Assembly (NCBI GenBank): GCA_963742405.1 | Contig: CAVUMB010000007.1 | Coordinates: forward strand, 496,001-560,000 | Reading direction: 5' to 3' | DNA length: 64,000 nt | Source of the DNA: JAGVSR01 sp963742405 | Lineage (GTDB): Bacteria; Pseudomonadota; Alphaproteobacteria; Rhizobiales; Hyphomicrobiaceae | Part shown: piece by piece, positions 7,870-17,465 of the stretch | Position numbering within the stretch: the stretch's first letter is position 1 | Layout of the letters: every line of letters starts with the position of its first letter | Notes under the pieces: model-generated | What the model saw: only the letters and a program-made list of their open reading frames with translations | Told to the model about the DNA's origin: nothing | Database searches by the model: none | Position numbers and translations under genes: made by a program

Positions 7870-9614
7870 ATGACGGTAACGACGGTAGGTGCCGAAGCTG
7901 GCGCCGGTGAGAAGACGCTTTTGCGCACGATTGATTGGCGCGGCGCATTCTGGATTGCGAGCGGCGTACCCGCTCTCGTTCTTATTTCGATCGGCGGCAT
8001 GGGAGCAACGGCGGGGAAAGTCGCGTTTCTCGTTTGGTTTATTTCCGTGATCATGGGATTTCTGCAAGCATTCAGCTACGCAGAAATTGCCGGTCTGTTC
8101 CACAGCAAATCTGGCGGCGCCGCCGTTTATGGAGCGGCCGCTTGGCTGCGCTATAGCAAGGTCATCGCCCCCTTATCCGTCTGGTGCAATTGGTTTGCCT
8201 GGACACCTGTGCTCTCGCTCGGTTGCGCAATTGCCGCTGGATATATCCTGAATGCCATTGCGCCCATTCCGACGTTTGGGCTCGAAAGTCCCGACGTGCA
8301 GGCCTGGCTCAAGGATGCGGCCAACGCTGCGACCATCGCCGGGAAATCGGGTGAAGAGGCTGCCACGCTCGCAGCAGCAGCGCTGAGCGAAGCCGCCACG
8401 CCGTGGATACGCTCGTTCAAGCTGCTCCAGTTCTCGTTCTTCGGGCTCGCCAATATTGAAGTCGGCGCCACGTTCTTTATCGGCGCCGTCCTGATGCTTG
8501 TGACGTTCGCGATCCAGCATCGTGGCGTCCTCGGCACCGCTCGCGTGCAACAGTACATCGGGCTTCTCGTCCTCATCCCGATGACGATTGTCGGCGTCGT
8601 TCCGTTCTTCAACGGCGGCATCAACTACGACAATTTCTCGCCGATCGTTCCGCCCACCGGCGATTGGAGCAATCCGGGATGGACCTACGTCCTCGGCGCG
8701 CTTTTCATCGCGGCTTGGTCGACCTACGCGTTTGAAACGGCGGTCTGCTATACGCGTGAATTCAAGAACCCTGCGACCGACACCATCAAAGCCATTTTCT
8801 GGGCCGGTATCGTCTCCGTTGCACTCTACACGCTGGTAGCGGCAGCTTTTCAGGGCCATTTGGGCCTTGAAGGCATGACGACGCCCGGCATCGTCGACGG
8901 AACCGGCGTCGCCGCGGCCATGGGCGAGATGGTCGGCGGCGGCAACGTCTACGTCACCCATCTGCTCGAGATGATGATGATCCTGGCCCTGGTCCTCGCC
9001 ATCATGATGGCCATGGCCGGTTCGTCGCGCACGCTCTACCAGGGCTCGCGTCGACGGCTGGCTGCCGAAGTATCTGAGCCACGTGAACGAACACGGTGCG
9101 CCGACGCGCGCCATGTGGACTGACCTTGTCTTCAACCTGGGTCTGCTGACGTTCGCGGCCTCCGATGCGACCGCCTACTACTTGATCCTCGCCATCTCGA
9201 ACGTCGGCTACATCATCTTTATCTTCCTGAACCTGCAGGCGACGTGGATCCATCGCATCGACAGTCCCGACATTCCCGCGCCCGTATCGCGCACCGACGC
9301 TGCTCGTCGGCTTCAATGCGCTGCTCGGTTTCGTCAACCTCGTCTTCATGGGCGCCGGAGCCAAGGTATGGGGCAATCCGAACGTGCTCTGGTACGGTCT
9401 TGGCTTTGCGGCGCTGATCATTCCGGTGTTTTTCTTCCGCCACTACATTCAGGATAAGGGAAAGTTCCCGGCTGAAATGCTGGCCGAATTGAATTTGAAG
9501 GGACAAGATCTCGGTGAGCGGAAAGCGGGCATATTGCCTTATGCCACGCTTATTCTCGCAGCACTGGTCGTTGTGACATCGCACTATTACTTCCAGCTTC
9601 CACCGCCGGCTTAA
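7870..9614 (+). pseudogene. APC-family amine/amino acid permease, reading frame broken by two indels
   Basis: Start ATG 7870 after GGGGAGA. The three frames join into one permease of about 580 residues with some 12 membrane segments: TLLRTIDWRGAFWIASGVPA at the start, YLSHVNEHGAPTRAMW in the middle, ILPYATLILAALVVVTSHYY at the end. An extra base near 9049 (around ctcgcgtcgac) shifts into the second frame, and an extra C near 9281 (attcccgcg for attccgcg) shifts into the third. All segments keep family-like sequence, so a consensus error is likelier than true loss. Similar permeases neighbour tmm/tdm in other methylotrophs (recalled, not checked). Methylated-amine uptake is inferred. Confidence 0.78.
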
Positions 9615-9631
9615 ATCGATTTTGAAATTGA

Positions 9632-9659
9632 AGGGTCGCGCGTGTTTTCGCGCGGCCCT
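9632..9659 (+). terminator. terminator-like hairpin after the APC permease
   Basis: AGGGTCGCGCG (9632-9642), loop TGTTTT, CGCGCGGCCCT (9649-9659): an 11-bp stem with one T-G pair, 18 bases after the stop. There is no T-tract, so efficiency is uncertain. Confidence 0.6.
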
Positions 9660-9696
9660 CTCTGCATTAAGCCACAGCCGAATTGACGTGAAGCAG

Positions 9697-9725
9697 TTGC
9701 GCTCCGGATTCGCTTTGCATATAGT
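9697..9725 (+). promoter_or_regulatory. candidate sigma-70 promoter of the dmm-tmm-tdm operon
   Basis: TTGCGC (9697-9702), 17 bases, TATAGT (9720-9725). It is placed after the hairpin at 9632-9659 and about 140 bases before the dmmC start, so the catabolic operon could be transcribed separately from the permease. Confidence 0.45.
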
Positions 9726-9865
9726 GGTGAGAATAAAACTTCACTGGCGAGCAACGTGCGGATCGTAGAACGGAGTGGGCCCGCGTTAGCCCCTCGTTTC
9801 ATTCTTCTGCCGCATCCGGCGAGCCATTGTCCTTGACTTGCGACGTACGAAGCCGAGGGAGCGCG

Positions 9866-10471
9866 ATGCTAAGTCCAGGAATGCCGAGCCGCCCTGTTTA
9901 CAAGGGCTTGGTGCCTGACGGCCACGCCAAACACAACTTGATCGTGGCCGAAGGTGAGGGGGCCGTGGCCATTCTTGAGATGGCCCCCAAGGCTCCGCCC
10001 GGGTTCTTCTCCAAGACCACGATCCTCTTTTGCCCCGCCTCGTCGGCCGGCAAAGACTACGAAAAACAACTGACCGCGCTGGCGCCAAAGGCCTTGTGGA
10101 CGTTCCCGACGCCGGCCACGACGATGTTTCGGCTCAAAGGCGTTCTGCAAACCGCGACCATGGGCACGCGGTTATACTTCACTGGCACCGAACCCTTCAT
10201 GGGTCTTGCGCTGCAAGACGCGCTGGACGCCGGCATCGATCACAAATCGATCGTCACCGAACATCGCGGCTCCGCGAAACGTCGCGTGCAATGCGTCCAT
10301 TGCAAGGGCTTCACTGACGATGTGACCACCAGTCCCGTCATCTGCCGCCACTGCGGCTTGAAGCTGCTGGTGCGCGATCACTATTCGCGCCGTCTCGGCG
10401 CCTTCCAGGGCGTCTGCATCGATGCCGAAGTCCCCGGCGAGGCCCCGGCTCCCGAGGAGATCTTCCCATGA
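9866..10471 (+). CDS. dmmC: dimethylamine monooxygenase subunit DmmC-like protein
   Basis: 201 residues from the ATG at 9866, with GAGGGAG (9855-9861) in front; a TTG further upstream is less likely. The C-terminal third has two CxxC pairs (CVHCKG and CRHCGL) that look like a small zinc ribbon or rubredoxin-like metal site, followed by RDHYSRRLGAFQGV. It is coupled by an ATGA overlap to dmmB, and the gene order dmmC-dmmB-dmmA supports assignment to the dimethylamine monooxygenase, which turns dimethylamine into methylamine and formaldehyde. The exact role of this subunit is not clear from sequence. Confidence 0.8.
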   Translation: MLSPGMPSRPVYKGLVPDGHAKHNLIVAEGEGAVAILEMAPKAPPGFFSKTTILFCPASSAGKDYEKQLTALAPKALWTFPTPATTMFRLKGVLQTATMGTRLYFTGTEPFMGLALQDALDAGIDHKSIVTEHRGSAKRRVQCVHCKGFTDDVTTSPVICRHCGLKLLVRDHYSRRLGAFQGVCIDAEVPGEAPAPEEIFP

Positions 10472-11434
10472 GCGTCGAGGAATTCCGCGTCCGCGTGGCG
10501 GAAACCGAAGCGGTCGCGGACGGCATCCGCCGCTTGCGACTCGTGCCCATCGGCCGCGAAACATTGCCGATCTTTTCCGGCGGCGCCCACACGGTTCTCA
10601 CCATGCACGATGGCGACCGTGTCCTGCGCAATCCGTACTCGCTCATGGGCTCGCCGTTCGACGATACCAGCTATCAGATCAGCGTTTTGAAAACCGTCGA
10701 TAGCCGTGGCGGTTCGATTTTCGTCCACGACAAACTGCAGAAGGGCAGCGAACTCGCCATCAGCGCGCCCGATGAACCTGTTTCCCGTCGACCGCCGTGC
10801 GCGCCGCCACCTTCTGATCGCCGGCGGCATCGGCATCACACCATTCATTGCTATGATGGAGCAGCTCGAGCGCGAAGAACTGCCGTTCGAACTGCATTAC
10901 GGCATGCGGTCCAAAGCAGGTGGCGCTTACTGGAGCCAGCTCGCTAACCGCTACGGACGCCGCATCAATACTTACTTTGACGACGCGCAGCAGAAAATCC
11001 CGCTCGATCGCCTGCTCGACAACCAGCCGCTCGGAACGCACCTCTACGTCTGCGGCCCATCGGGAATGATTGACTGGGTCTTAAAGGAAGCGCGCGAGGC
11101 CGGCTGGCCTGAGGAAAACGTGCACTACGAGCGCTTCGCAGCGCCCCCGGCCGGAAAGCCCTTTACCATAGAACTCGCCAAAGCCGGCCGCAGTATAGAG
11201 GTCAAGCCGACCCAGAGCATTCTGGAAGCTGTTGAGCAGGCCGGTCTCGAACCGCCATATCTCTGCCGCGGCGGTGCCTGCGGTCAATGCGAAACCGCCG
11301 TTGTTTCGAGCAGCGGTGCCATCGAGCACAACGATCATTTCCTGACCGACGCCGAGAAAGCGTCGGGCCAAAAGATCATGATATGCGTGTCGCGTCTTCA
11401 GACGGCCGGTGGCCGTCTGGTGCTCGACCTCTAG
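10468..11434 (+). pseudogene. dmmB: dimethylamine monooxygenase reductase subunit DmmB-like, one frameshift
   Basis: Phthalate-dioxygenase-reductase type electron donor. It has an N-terminal flavin domain (NPYSLMGSPFDDTSYQISVLK), an NAD(P) domain (LLIAGGIGITPFIAMM, LYVCGPSGMIDWVL) and a C-terminal plant-type [2Fe-2S] ferredoxin domain with CRGGACGQC and a final Cys in MICVSRLQ. An extra C near 10771 (gcgcccgatg for gcgccgatg) breaks the frame between the flavin and NAD domains. Restoring it gives about 321 residues with no other damage, so a consensus error is likely. It would pass electrons from NAD(P)H to the heme subunit encoded just downstream. Confidence 0.85.
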
Positions 11435-11452
11435 AGCGGGAGCACTTTCGGT

Positions 11453-12493
11453 ATGGGCCTTGTCTTCAAGAACGAGACGTTCCGCGACGACTTCACGTTC
11501 TCAAACAGCCCCGAGGCGATGCGGCGCTTCCCGTTTCCGTTCGCCGAAGACCGCTACATGTACACGGTCAACATCGAGCCGCATGTGCCCGGTCCGAAGG
11601 GATCGGTCTACGAATTCCCGATCGATATCGACGAACACTATCTCTCCGACATGCGCGACCGCGCCCTCGTCCTGCAGGACGATCCGCTGCGCTGCCAGTC
11701 GCTACCGCATATGTTGACGGCCGAATGGGATCTTGTTGAATTGCTCATGACGTCCATGGCGCGCGACTATCCCGAGCACTTTTCTTTGACCCGTGACGGC
11801 GACAACTGGCACTGGATCAACCGCCCGATGGGCATCGACCAGGCCTTCGTCTTCGGCGACGTCGCAACGCTTCCCTACCGCCCCATGGAGTACATCACCC
11901 GCCAGTGTCAGGGCGACTTCTGCCTCTTGGATCAGCGCGACGGCGATCTGTGGATGGATTCCGGCATTGTCACGTCGCAAGCCGACTGGTCGCTCGATTT
12001 CGATGTCGGTATGAGCTTCAAGGAATGGCATGCGCCGGTGCCGATGGCGCACGAAGCCGGTGTTTTCGATCGCGCGCTGAAATTCCTCCTCAATCTTCAA
12101 CTTGAGAAGCCGGTCCGCCGCCTCAACTGGACGATGACGATCAATCCACGGCTCGATACGAGCCCTGAGAACTATCATAAGTGGGGCACGGATCGCACGA
12201 CCGTCACGCCGGAAAACGTTGGCGACAAAGTCCATCTCCGCGTCGAACTACAGGGGCTGTGGAGGCTGCCGCGATCCAACGCCATCGTCTTCTCGATCCG
12301 TGCCTACCTCATCAAAATGGATGAACTCGTCACGGTCCCCAAGTGGGGCCGGCGCCTGCATCGCGTACTGAAATCGCTGCCTGACGTCATCGCCGACTAC
12401 AAGGGCACCACCCGCTATCGCCAGAACACCATCGAATGGCTCGCCAAGTACGACGATGGTGCCCCGACGTCGAAGGGCTGCTGGCCCGACTGA
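11453..12493 (+). CDS. dmmA: dimethylamine monooxygenase heme subunit DmmA-like (DUF3445, oxidative N-demethylase)
   Basis: 346 residues, ATG at 11453 with GGGAG upstream. The sequence matches the DUF3445 / heme-dependent oxidative N-demethylase family (e.g. RRFPFPFAEDRYMYTVNIEP, NWHWINRPMGIDQAF, SFKEWHAPVPMAHE). By family knowledge this is the catalytic subunit that hydroxylates and demethylates dimethylamine with O2. It sits 18 bases after the reductase gene and 51 bases before tmm. Confidence 0.85.
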   Translation: MGLVFKNETFRDDFTFSNSPEAMRRFPFPFAEDRYMYTVNIEPHVPGPKGSVYEFPIDIDEHYLSDMRDRALVLQDDPLRCQSLPHMLTAEWDLVELLMTSMARDYPEHFSLTRDGDNWHWINRPMGIDQAFVFGDVATLPYRPMEYITRQCQGDFCLLDQRDGDLWMDSGIVTSQADWSLDFDVGMSFKEWHAPVPMAHEAGVFDRALKFLLNLQLEKPVRRLNWTMTINPRLDTSPENYHKWGTDRTTVTPENVGDKVHLRVELQGLWRLPRSNAIVFSIRAYLIKMDELVTVPKWGRRLHRVLKSLPDVIADYKGTTRYRQNTIEWLAKYDDGAPTSKGCWPD

Positions 12494-12544
12494 GTATTCG
12501 AATGATCCCCCTTTGCAGTTCATGATCAAAAGGACGTGAGTGAC

Positions 12545-13912
12545 ATGAAACAGCGTATCGCCATTATCGGTGCAGGTCCGAGCGGCATGGCCGCATTGCG
12601 CGCGTTCGAAAGCGCCCGCCAGAAAGGCGCCGAAATTCCCGAACTTGTTTGTTACGAAAAACAGGAAGAGTGGGGCGGTATCTGGAATTACACGTGGCGC
12701 ACCGGTACCGATGAATTCGGCGAACCCGTGCACGGCAGCATGTATCGTTATCTGTGGTCGAACGGTCCCAAGGAATGCCTTGAGTTTGCCGACTACTCAT
12801 TCGAAGAGCACTTCGGCCGCCCCATCCCGTCCTATCCGCCGCGAGCCGTACTGCACGACTACATCAAAGGCCGCGTCGAGAAGAGTGGCGTGCGCAAATA
12901 CATGAAGTTCCGCACGCCTGTTAGGATGGTGACGTATAACGACAAGACGCAGAAGTTCACCGTCACCGTTAAAGACCTCAATGACGACGCCGTCACGTCG
13001 TCTGAGTTTGATTGGGTCATTTGCTCAAGCGGCCACTTCTCGACACCCAACATCCCCGAGTTTCCCGGCCTCGCCCAGTTTCCGGGCCGCGTCATGCACG
13101 CTCATGATTTCCGCTCGGCCGACGAGTTCGCCGGCAAGAACGTGCTCTGCATCGGCTCTAGCTATTCCTCGGAAGACATTGGTATCCAGTGCCACAAGTA
13201 CGGCGCCAAATCGGTCACCTTCAGCCACCGCACGCGGCCGATGGGGTTCAAGTGGCCCGAGTCGATGACGGAAGTGCCTCTCCTATTGAAGGTCGAAGGC
13301 AAGACCGCCTACTTCAAGGACGGCTCGTCAAAAGAAGTCGATGCGATCGTGCTCTGCACCGGCTACCTCCACCACTATCCGTTCCTCGAAGACAGCCTCC
13401 GTCTCAAGTCGCGCAACCGGCTCTACCCGCCGTCTCTGTACAAGGGCATCTTTTGGTGGCCGAACAACAAGTTCATCTATCTCGGCGCCCAGGACCAGTA
13501 CTACACCTTCAACATGTTCGACGCGCAGGCCTGGTATGCCCGCGACGTCATCCTCGGCCGCATCAAGTTGCCGGGCTTCGAGGAGCAGGCGAAGGATATC
13601 AACGCCTGGATTCAACGCGAGGAAGCACTTGCGGACGCCTTTGAAGCGATCGATTTCCAAACCGAATACGTGCGCGATCTCATCGCACCAACGGACTATC
13701 CGCGCCTCGACGTTGACATGGTCGCCCGTCTCTTCAAGGAATGGGAGCACCACAAGAGCGAGAACATCCTGACCTATCGGGATCGCAGCTATCCTTCCAC
13801 GCTGACGGGTAATGTCGCCCCCGTCCATCACACACCATGGATGCAGGCGCTCGACGACAGCATGCAGGCCTTCCTTAATCAGCCCAACTCCGCCGCAGCC
13901 AAGGTTGCGTGA
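12545..13912 (+). CDS. tmm: trimethylamine monooxygenase (flavin-containing, Tmm)
   Basis: 455 residues; the ATG at 12545 starts directly before the FAD motif IGAGPSGMAALRAF, with AAAAGGA upstream, so the GTG nine bases earlier is less likely. Other class B flavoprotein monooxygenase signatures are the identifying motif FPGRVMHAHDFR, the NADP site CIGSSYSSEDIG and the late LCTGYLHHYPF. It converts trimethylamine to TMAO with NADPH and O2, and bacterial FMOs of this type can also oxidise other methylated amines and dimethyl sulfide. The neighbour tdm uses its product, which supports the call over a general FMO. Confidence 0.93.
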   Translation: MKQRIAIIGAGPSGMAALRAFESARQKGAEIPELVCYEKQEEWGGIWNYTWRTGTDEFGEPVHGSMYRYLWSNGPKECLEFADYSFEEHFGRPIPSYPPRAVLHDYIKGRVEKSGVRKYMKFRTPVRMVTYNDKTQKFTVTVKDLNDDAVTSSEFDWVICSSGHFSTPNIPEFPGLAQFPGRVMHAHDFRSADEFAGKNVLCIGSSYSSEDIGIQCHKYGAKSVTFSHRTRPMGFKWPESMTEVPLLLKVEGKTAYFKDGSSKEVDAIVLCTGYLHHYPFLEDSLRLKSRNRLYPPSLYKGIFWWPNNKFIYLGAQDQYYTFNMFDAQAWYARDVILGRIKLPGFEEQAKDINAWIQREEALADAFEAIDFQTEYVRDLIAPTDYPRLDVDMVARLFKEWEHHKSENILTYRDRSYPSTLTGNVAPVHHTPWMQALDDSMQAFLNQPNSAAAKVA

Positions 13913-13915
13913 GAC

Positions 13916-16267
13916 ATGTCACCTCCCGCGGTCATCACGCCCATGAGCCCGGAAATTGTTGTTCCGGGTAAACGGGCTCTCGCAGCCGGCGTCGAGCGCT
14001 ACACTGTCGCCGGCGGCGGCTCGGCGGTGATGGCACTCGACCGCGACGACCGCGTCGACATCGTTTGCATCGAAGGCGGTCAGTCTGTAGAGCTGCTCGC
14101 CTTCGGCAAAGGCGGCAAGCCCGATCTTGCGGCCCTCGGCCTCAAAGGCAAAGCGCGCAGCAAAGGTCTGGAGGCAATCCTCGCCTCCGACCGCGAAGAC
14201 GCGGCCCGTGTCCGCTTCGGCCTCTTTCGCCGCGGCATCGATATTGGCCGCGCTACGGCTGCCACGATTTTCAATAGCGGCACGCCCGCTGGCGAAGGCG
14301 TCAGCCTCGTTGCCGAGCGCCCCGTCGTGCTCGTCATCGGCGCACCGGCGGCCGGTGGCCTCGTCTGGGAACAGACCCCTGCGACCGACACGCTGATTCT
14401 CGTCACCCGCGCCAATGTTTTGCCGGCCCAACTGCGCCAGCCGCCTGATCCGCTGGCCGAACCCCGCCTCGATCTGCGCATCAACATCGCCTCGGCCATC
14501 GGCTTTGAAGTCTACGAAGGCGAGTACATCCAGATCGTCGACATCGCAGGCCGGCAGTGCTCCGACTTCCTCGCCTTCGAGCGCCGCGCATTGGATAACG
14601 GCCGTCCACTTGGCCTCGATAGCACCACGACGCGAACGATGTCGGGCCTCGCCTATCCAAAGCCCGGCCTCGCTTCGCGCTTCTACGATCGCGATCGCAA
14701 TCCGCTGGTTGAAGTCGTGCAGGATACCGTCGGCCGTCATGACACGTTCGGGCTGGCCTGCACCGCCCGAACCTACGAAGACGCAGGCTATTTCGGCCAC
14801 GCCAACTGTTCCGACAACCTCAACGTGACCATGGCGCCCTACGGCATCGACGCCCGCCGCGGCTGGCCGGCGATCAACTATTTCTACAACACCAACGTCG
14901 ATCATCTGAATCAGATCTGGTTCGACGAGCCTTGGTCCAAGCCAGGCGACTACGTGCTGATGCGCGCCCTCTCGGATCTCGTCTGCGCCGCCACGTCCTG
15001 CCCCGATGACATCGATCCCGCGAACGGCTGGGAACTCTCCGAGATACAGGTGCGCGTATACCCCAAGACCGCCACCTTCAAGCGCGCGATTGGATACCGC
15101 ATGACCCCCGACGCTCCGCTGCAGATGACGAAGGAAACCGGCTTCCACCCGCGCACCTCCGCGCTCACGCGCGCCTTCGGTGAATATCGCGGCTACTGGG
15201 TCCCGCACCGCTTCACCACAGCCGGTCCCATCGAAGAGTATTGGGCCTGTCGCGAGAAGGTCGTGGTCATGGACCTCTCGCCCTTGCGAAAACTGGAGAT
15301 CGTCGGTCCGGACGCGGAAACCTTCCTGCAATCCGTTTTCCCGCGTGACATTCGCAAACTTGCTGTCGGCCAGATCTTCTATACCGCGCTGTGTTACGAA
15401 CACGGCGGCATGATTGACGACGGAACGCTGTTCCGCCTTTGCCAGAACAATTTCCGTTGGATCGGCGGCGACGACGCCAGCCTCCTCTGGCTGCGCGAGC
15501 AGGCAGCCAAGAGTGGCGCCAACGTACACCTGAAGTCGGCGTCAAACGACATCCACAACATCGCCGTTCAAGGTCCGAAGTCGCGCGACACGCTCCGCCC
15601 CTTGCTCTGGACGCCCGGCGGACGTCCGACGCTCGATGAACTTGGCGTCTTTCGTTTCACCATCGGCCGTATCGGCGGCTTCGACGGTATCCCCGTCATC
15701 GTCTCGCGCACCGGCTATACCGGCGAACTTGGCTACGAGATCTTCTGCCACCCCAAAGATGCCCCTGCGGTCTGGGACGCAATCATGGCATCGGGCCAAG
15801 AGCACGGTATTCGCCCCTTCGGCTTTGACGCGCTCGATATGGTTCGCATTGAAGCTGGCCTGGCTTTCGGCGGCTACGAGTTCGACAGCACCACCGATCC
15901 TTTCGAGGCCGGTATCGGCTTCACGGTGCCGACCAAGAAAGAAGAGGACTATATCGGCAAGGTAGCGCTCGAACGCCGCCGCGCCACGCCTTCGCGAAAG
16001 CTTGTCGGTCTTGAGATCAACGGTAATGAAACAGCCGTCCACGGCGACAAGATCTACGCCGGTCGCGCCGAAGTTGGCGTCATCACCAGCGGCATGCGTT
16101 CGCCAGTCTTGAAGAAGACCATCGCCCTCGCACGTGTCGATGTCGCCCACTGCGCCATCGGTCAAACGCTGGCTGTTGGAAAACTCGATGGCCACTTGAA
16201 GCGCCTGGATGCCACCGTCGTTCGCTTCCCCTTCTACGACCCCGAAAAGACGCGGGTCCGATCCTAG
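13916..16267 (+). CDS. tdm: trimethylamine N-oxide demethylase (Tdm)
   Basis: 783 residues with an N-terminal DUF1989 region (about 1-410) and a C-terminal GcvT-like tetrahydrofolate-binding region (about 430-780; VSRTGYTGELGYEIFC, IRPFGFDALDMVRIEAGL). It splits TMAO to dimethylamine and formaldehyde. Cys282, Cys298 and Cys362 and Asp217 (in CSDFLAFE) have the spacing I recall for the zinc ligands and catalytic Asp of Methylocella Tdm (263, 279, 343 and 198, a constant offset of 19). The catalytic centre therefore looks complete. Three bases separate it from the tmm stop, so the two are co-transcribed. Confidence 0.93.
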   Translation: MSPPAVITPMSPEIVVPGKRALAAGVERYTVAGGGSAVMALDRDDRVDIVCIEGGQSVELLAFGKGGKPDLAALGLKGKARSKGLEAILASDREDAARVRFGLFRRGIDIGRATAATIFNSGTPAGEGVSLVAERPVVLVIGAPAAGGLVWEQTPATDTLILVTRANVLPAQLRQPPDPLAEPRLDLRINIASAIGFEVYEGEYIQIVDIAGRQCSDFLAFERRALDNGRPLGLDSTTTRTMSGLAYPKPGLASRFYDRDRNPLVEVVQDTVGRHDTFGLACTARTYEDAGYFGHANCSDNLNVTMAPYGIDARRGWPAINYFYNTNVDHLNQIWFDEPWSKPGDYVLMRALSDLVCAATSCPDDIDPANGWELSEIQVRVYPKTATFKRAIGYRMTPDAPLQMTKETGFHPRTSALTRAFGEYRGYWVPHRFTTAGPIEEYWACREKVVVMDLSPLRKLEIVGPDAETFLQSVFPRDIRKLAVGQIFYTALCYEHGGMIDDGTLFRLCQNNFRWIGGDDASLLWLREQAAKSGANVHLKSASNDIHNIAVQGPKSRDTLRPLLWTPGGRPTLDELGVFRFTIGRIGGFDGIPVIVSRTGYTGELGYEIFCHPKDAPAVWDAIMASGQEHGIRPFGFDALDMVRIEAGLAFGGYEFDSTTDPFEAGIGFTVPTKKEEDYIGKVALERRRATPSRKLVGLEINGNETAVHGDKIYAGRAEVGVITSGMRSPVLKKTIALARVDVAHCAIGQTLAVGKLDGHLKRLDATVVRFPFYDPEKTRVRS

Positions 16268-16301
16268 ACAAGTGCTTGATCCAACCCATGGGAGTAAAAC
16301 A

Positions 16302-17408
16302 ATGGCGGCTTTTCCGCGCGTCACGGCACTCTATGACCGGCATACGGCCCTCGGCTCCGACATGTCGACGGCCTGGAACGACATGGCAATCGCGCAGAAC
16401 TATGCCTCGGATCCTTACGTCGAGACGACCATCACTCGCACCAAGGCCGGTATGATCGAAGTCACCGCCCTCAACCTTCTCATGGTCAAGGGCCCCGGCG
16501 CCCTAGACCTTCTGAACTACGCGCTGACATCAGACGTCTCGAAAGCGGCCACTGGTGACAGCCACATCTCAAACATCGTGAACGAGAACGGCGGCCTCAT
16601 CGACGACGTGCTCGTCTATGCGCTGGAGCCGAACGTATATCGCATCTCGCACGGCAGCGGCACAACGGCGGCGGCGTTGAAGGCACTCGCACCCAAGTAT
16701 GACGTCACGATCGAACCCGATGACACCCATGTCCTCTCCCTTCAGGGTCCCGTCTCGCGCGAAATCCTGGCACCGCACACGCCGTTGAAAATTGCAGACC
16801 TGGGTTATTTCAAGCACGCACCGACGACGCTGTTCGGCAAGGACATCCGTCTCGCCCGCGGCGGCTACTCGGGCGAGCGTGGCTACGAAGTGTTCTGCAA
16901 GCGCGAGGATGCCGTGTTCCTCTGGGATGCGATCCTTGAGGCCGGCAAGCCGTACGGCATCATGCCGACCTCATGGACCTGCCTTGATACCGTCCGTGTC
17001 GAAGGCGGACTTCTGTTTTTTCCCTTCGACATGCCCCACCCCGACACCACGCCCTGGGAAGTCAAAGCCGACTGGACCGTCGATCTGTCGAAGCCTGACT
17101 TCGTCGGCAAGGCAGCCTTGGTGGCCAGCAAGGGGAAGGAGCGTTCTGTCATCACCGGCCTTGACGTCTGGCACTCAGCCGCCATCACGCCGGGAGCAAG
17201 GGTCAAGAGCGGTGGCCGCGACGTCGGCGTTGTTACCTCCACCGTGTACAGTCAGCACCTGATGAAATCGCTTGCCATGGCGCAGATCGAGAAGGGCTCG
17301 ACGGCCCTCGGCACGGCGCTCGAAATCGAGGAAGACGGCAAGGCATATCCCGCCACTGTCGTGCTGATGCCGTTCTACGATCCCATGCGCCTGCGCACGA
17401 GTACCTGA
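16302..17408 (+). CDS. GcvT-family aminomethyltransferase-like protein (DmmD candidate)
   Basis: 368 residues, ATG at 16302 after GGGAG. A full-length GcvT fold: HISNIVNENGGLIDDVLVYAL, LSLQGPVSREIL, LARGGYSGERGYEVFC, PTSWTCLDTVRVEGGL. It is the last gene of the dmm-tmm-tdm unit. The glycine-cleavage partners gcvH and gcvP are absent, so a glycine-cleavage role is unlikely. The additional gene dmmD is needed for growth of Ruegeria on methylated amines, and I recall it as GcvT-like. A role in tetrahydrofolate-linked capture of the formaldehyde released by Tdm and Dmm fits, but is inference. A sarcosine/dimethylglycine or DMSP-type demethylase is the alternative. Confidence 0.75.
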   Translation: MAAFPRVTALYDRHTALGSDMSTAWNDMAIAQNYASDPYVETTITRTKAGMIEVTALNLLMVKGPGALDLLNYALTSDVSKAATGDSHISNIVNENGGLIDDVLVYALEPNVYRISHGSGTTAAALKALAPKYDVTIEPDDTHVLSLQGPVSREILAPHTPLKIADLGYFKHAPTTLFGKDIRLARGGYSGERGYEVFCKREDAVFLWDAILEAGKPYGIMPTSWTCLDTVRVEGGLLFFPFDMPHPDTTPWEVKADWTVDLSKPDFVGKAALVASKGKERSVITGLDVWHSAAITPGARVKSGGRDVGVVTSTVYSQHLMKSLAMAQIEKGSTALGTALEIEEDGKAYPATVVLMPFYDPMRLRTST

Positions 17409-17423
17409 TCCCTGCTGTGGCCG

Positions 17424-17451
17424 AGCTCTGGAGCCGACCGGTTCCAGAGCT
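17424..17451. terminator. hairpin between convergent dmmD and DUF900 genes
   Basis: AGCTCTGGA (17424-17432), 10-nt loop, TCCAGAGCT (17443-17451): a perfect 9-bp stem lying between the two converging stop codons. No clear T-tract on either strand. Probably a shared transcription end point. Confidence 0.55.
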
Positions 17452-17465
17452 GTTGGCTCAAACCG

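Noticed and set aside
9751..9767. Second sigma-54 promoter before dmmC (TGGCGAGCAACGTGC)
   Set aside because: GG-N10-GC spacing fits, but the TGGCAC and TTGC blocks each have mismatches; a sigma-70-like promoter nearby is at least as good.
13919..15529. 536-residue antisense frame within tdm
   Set aside because: Codon-phase shadow of a GC-rich gene; no family motifs and no ribosome site, while the opposite strand is clearly tdm.
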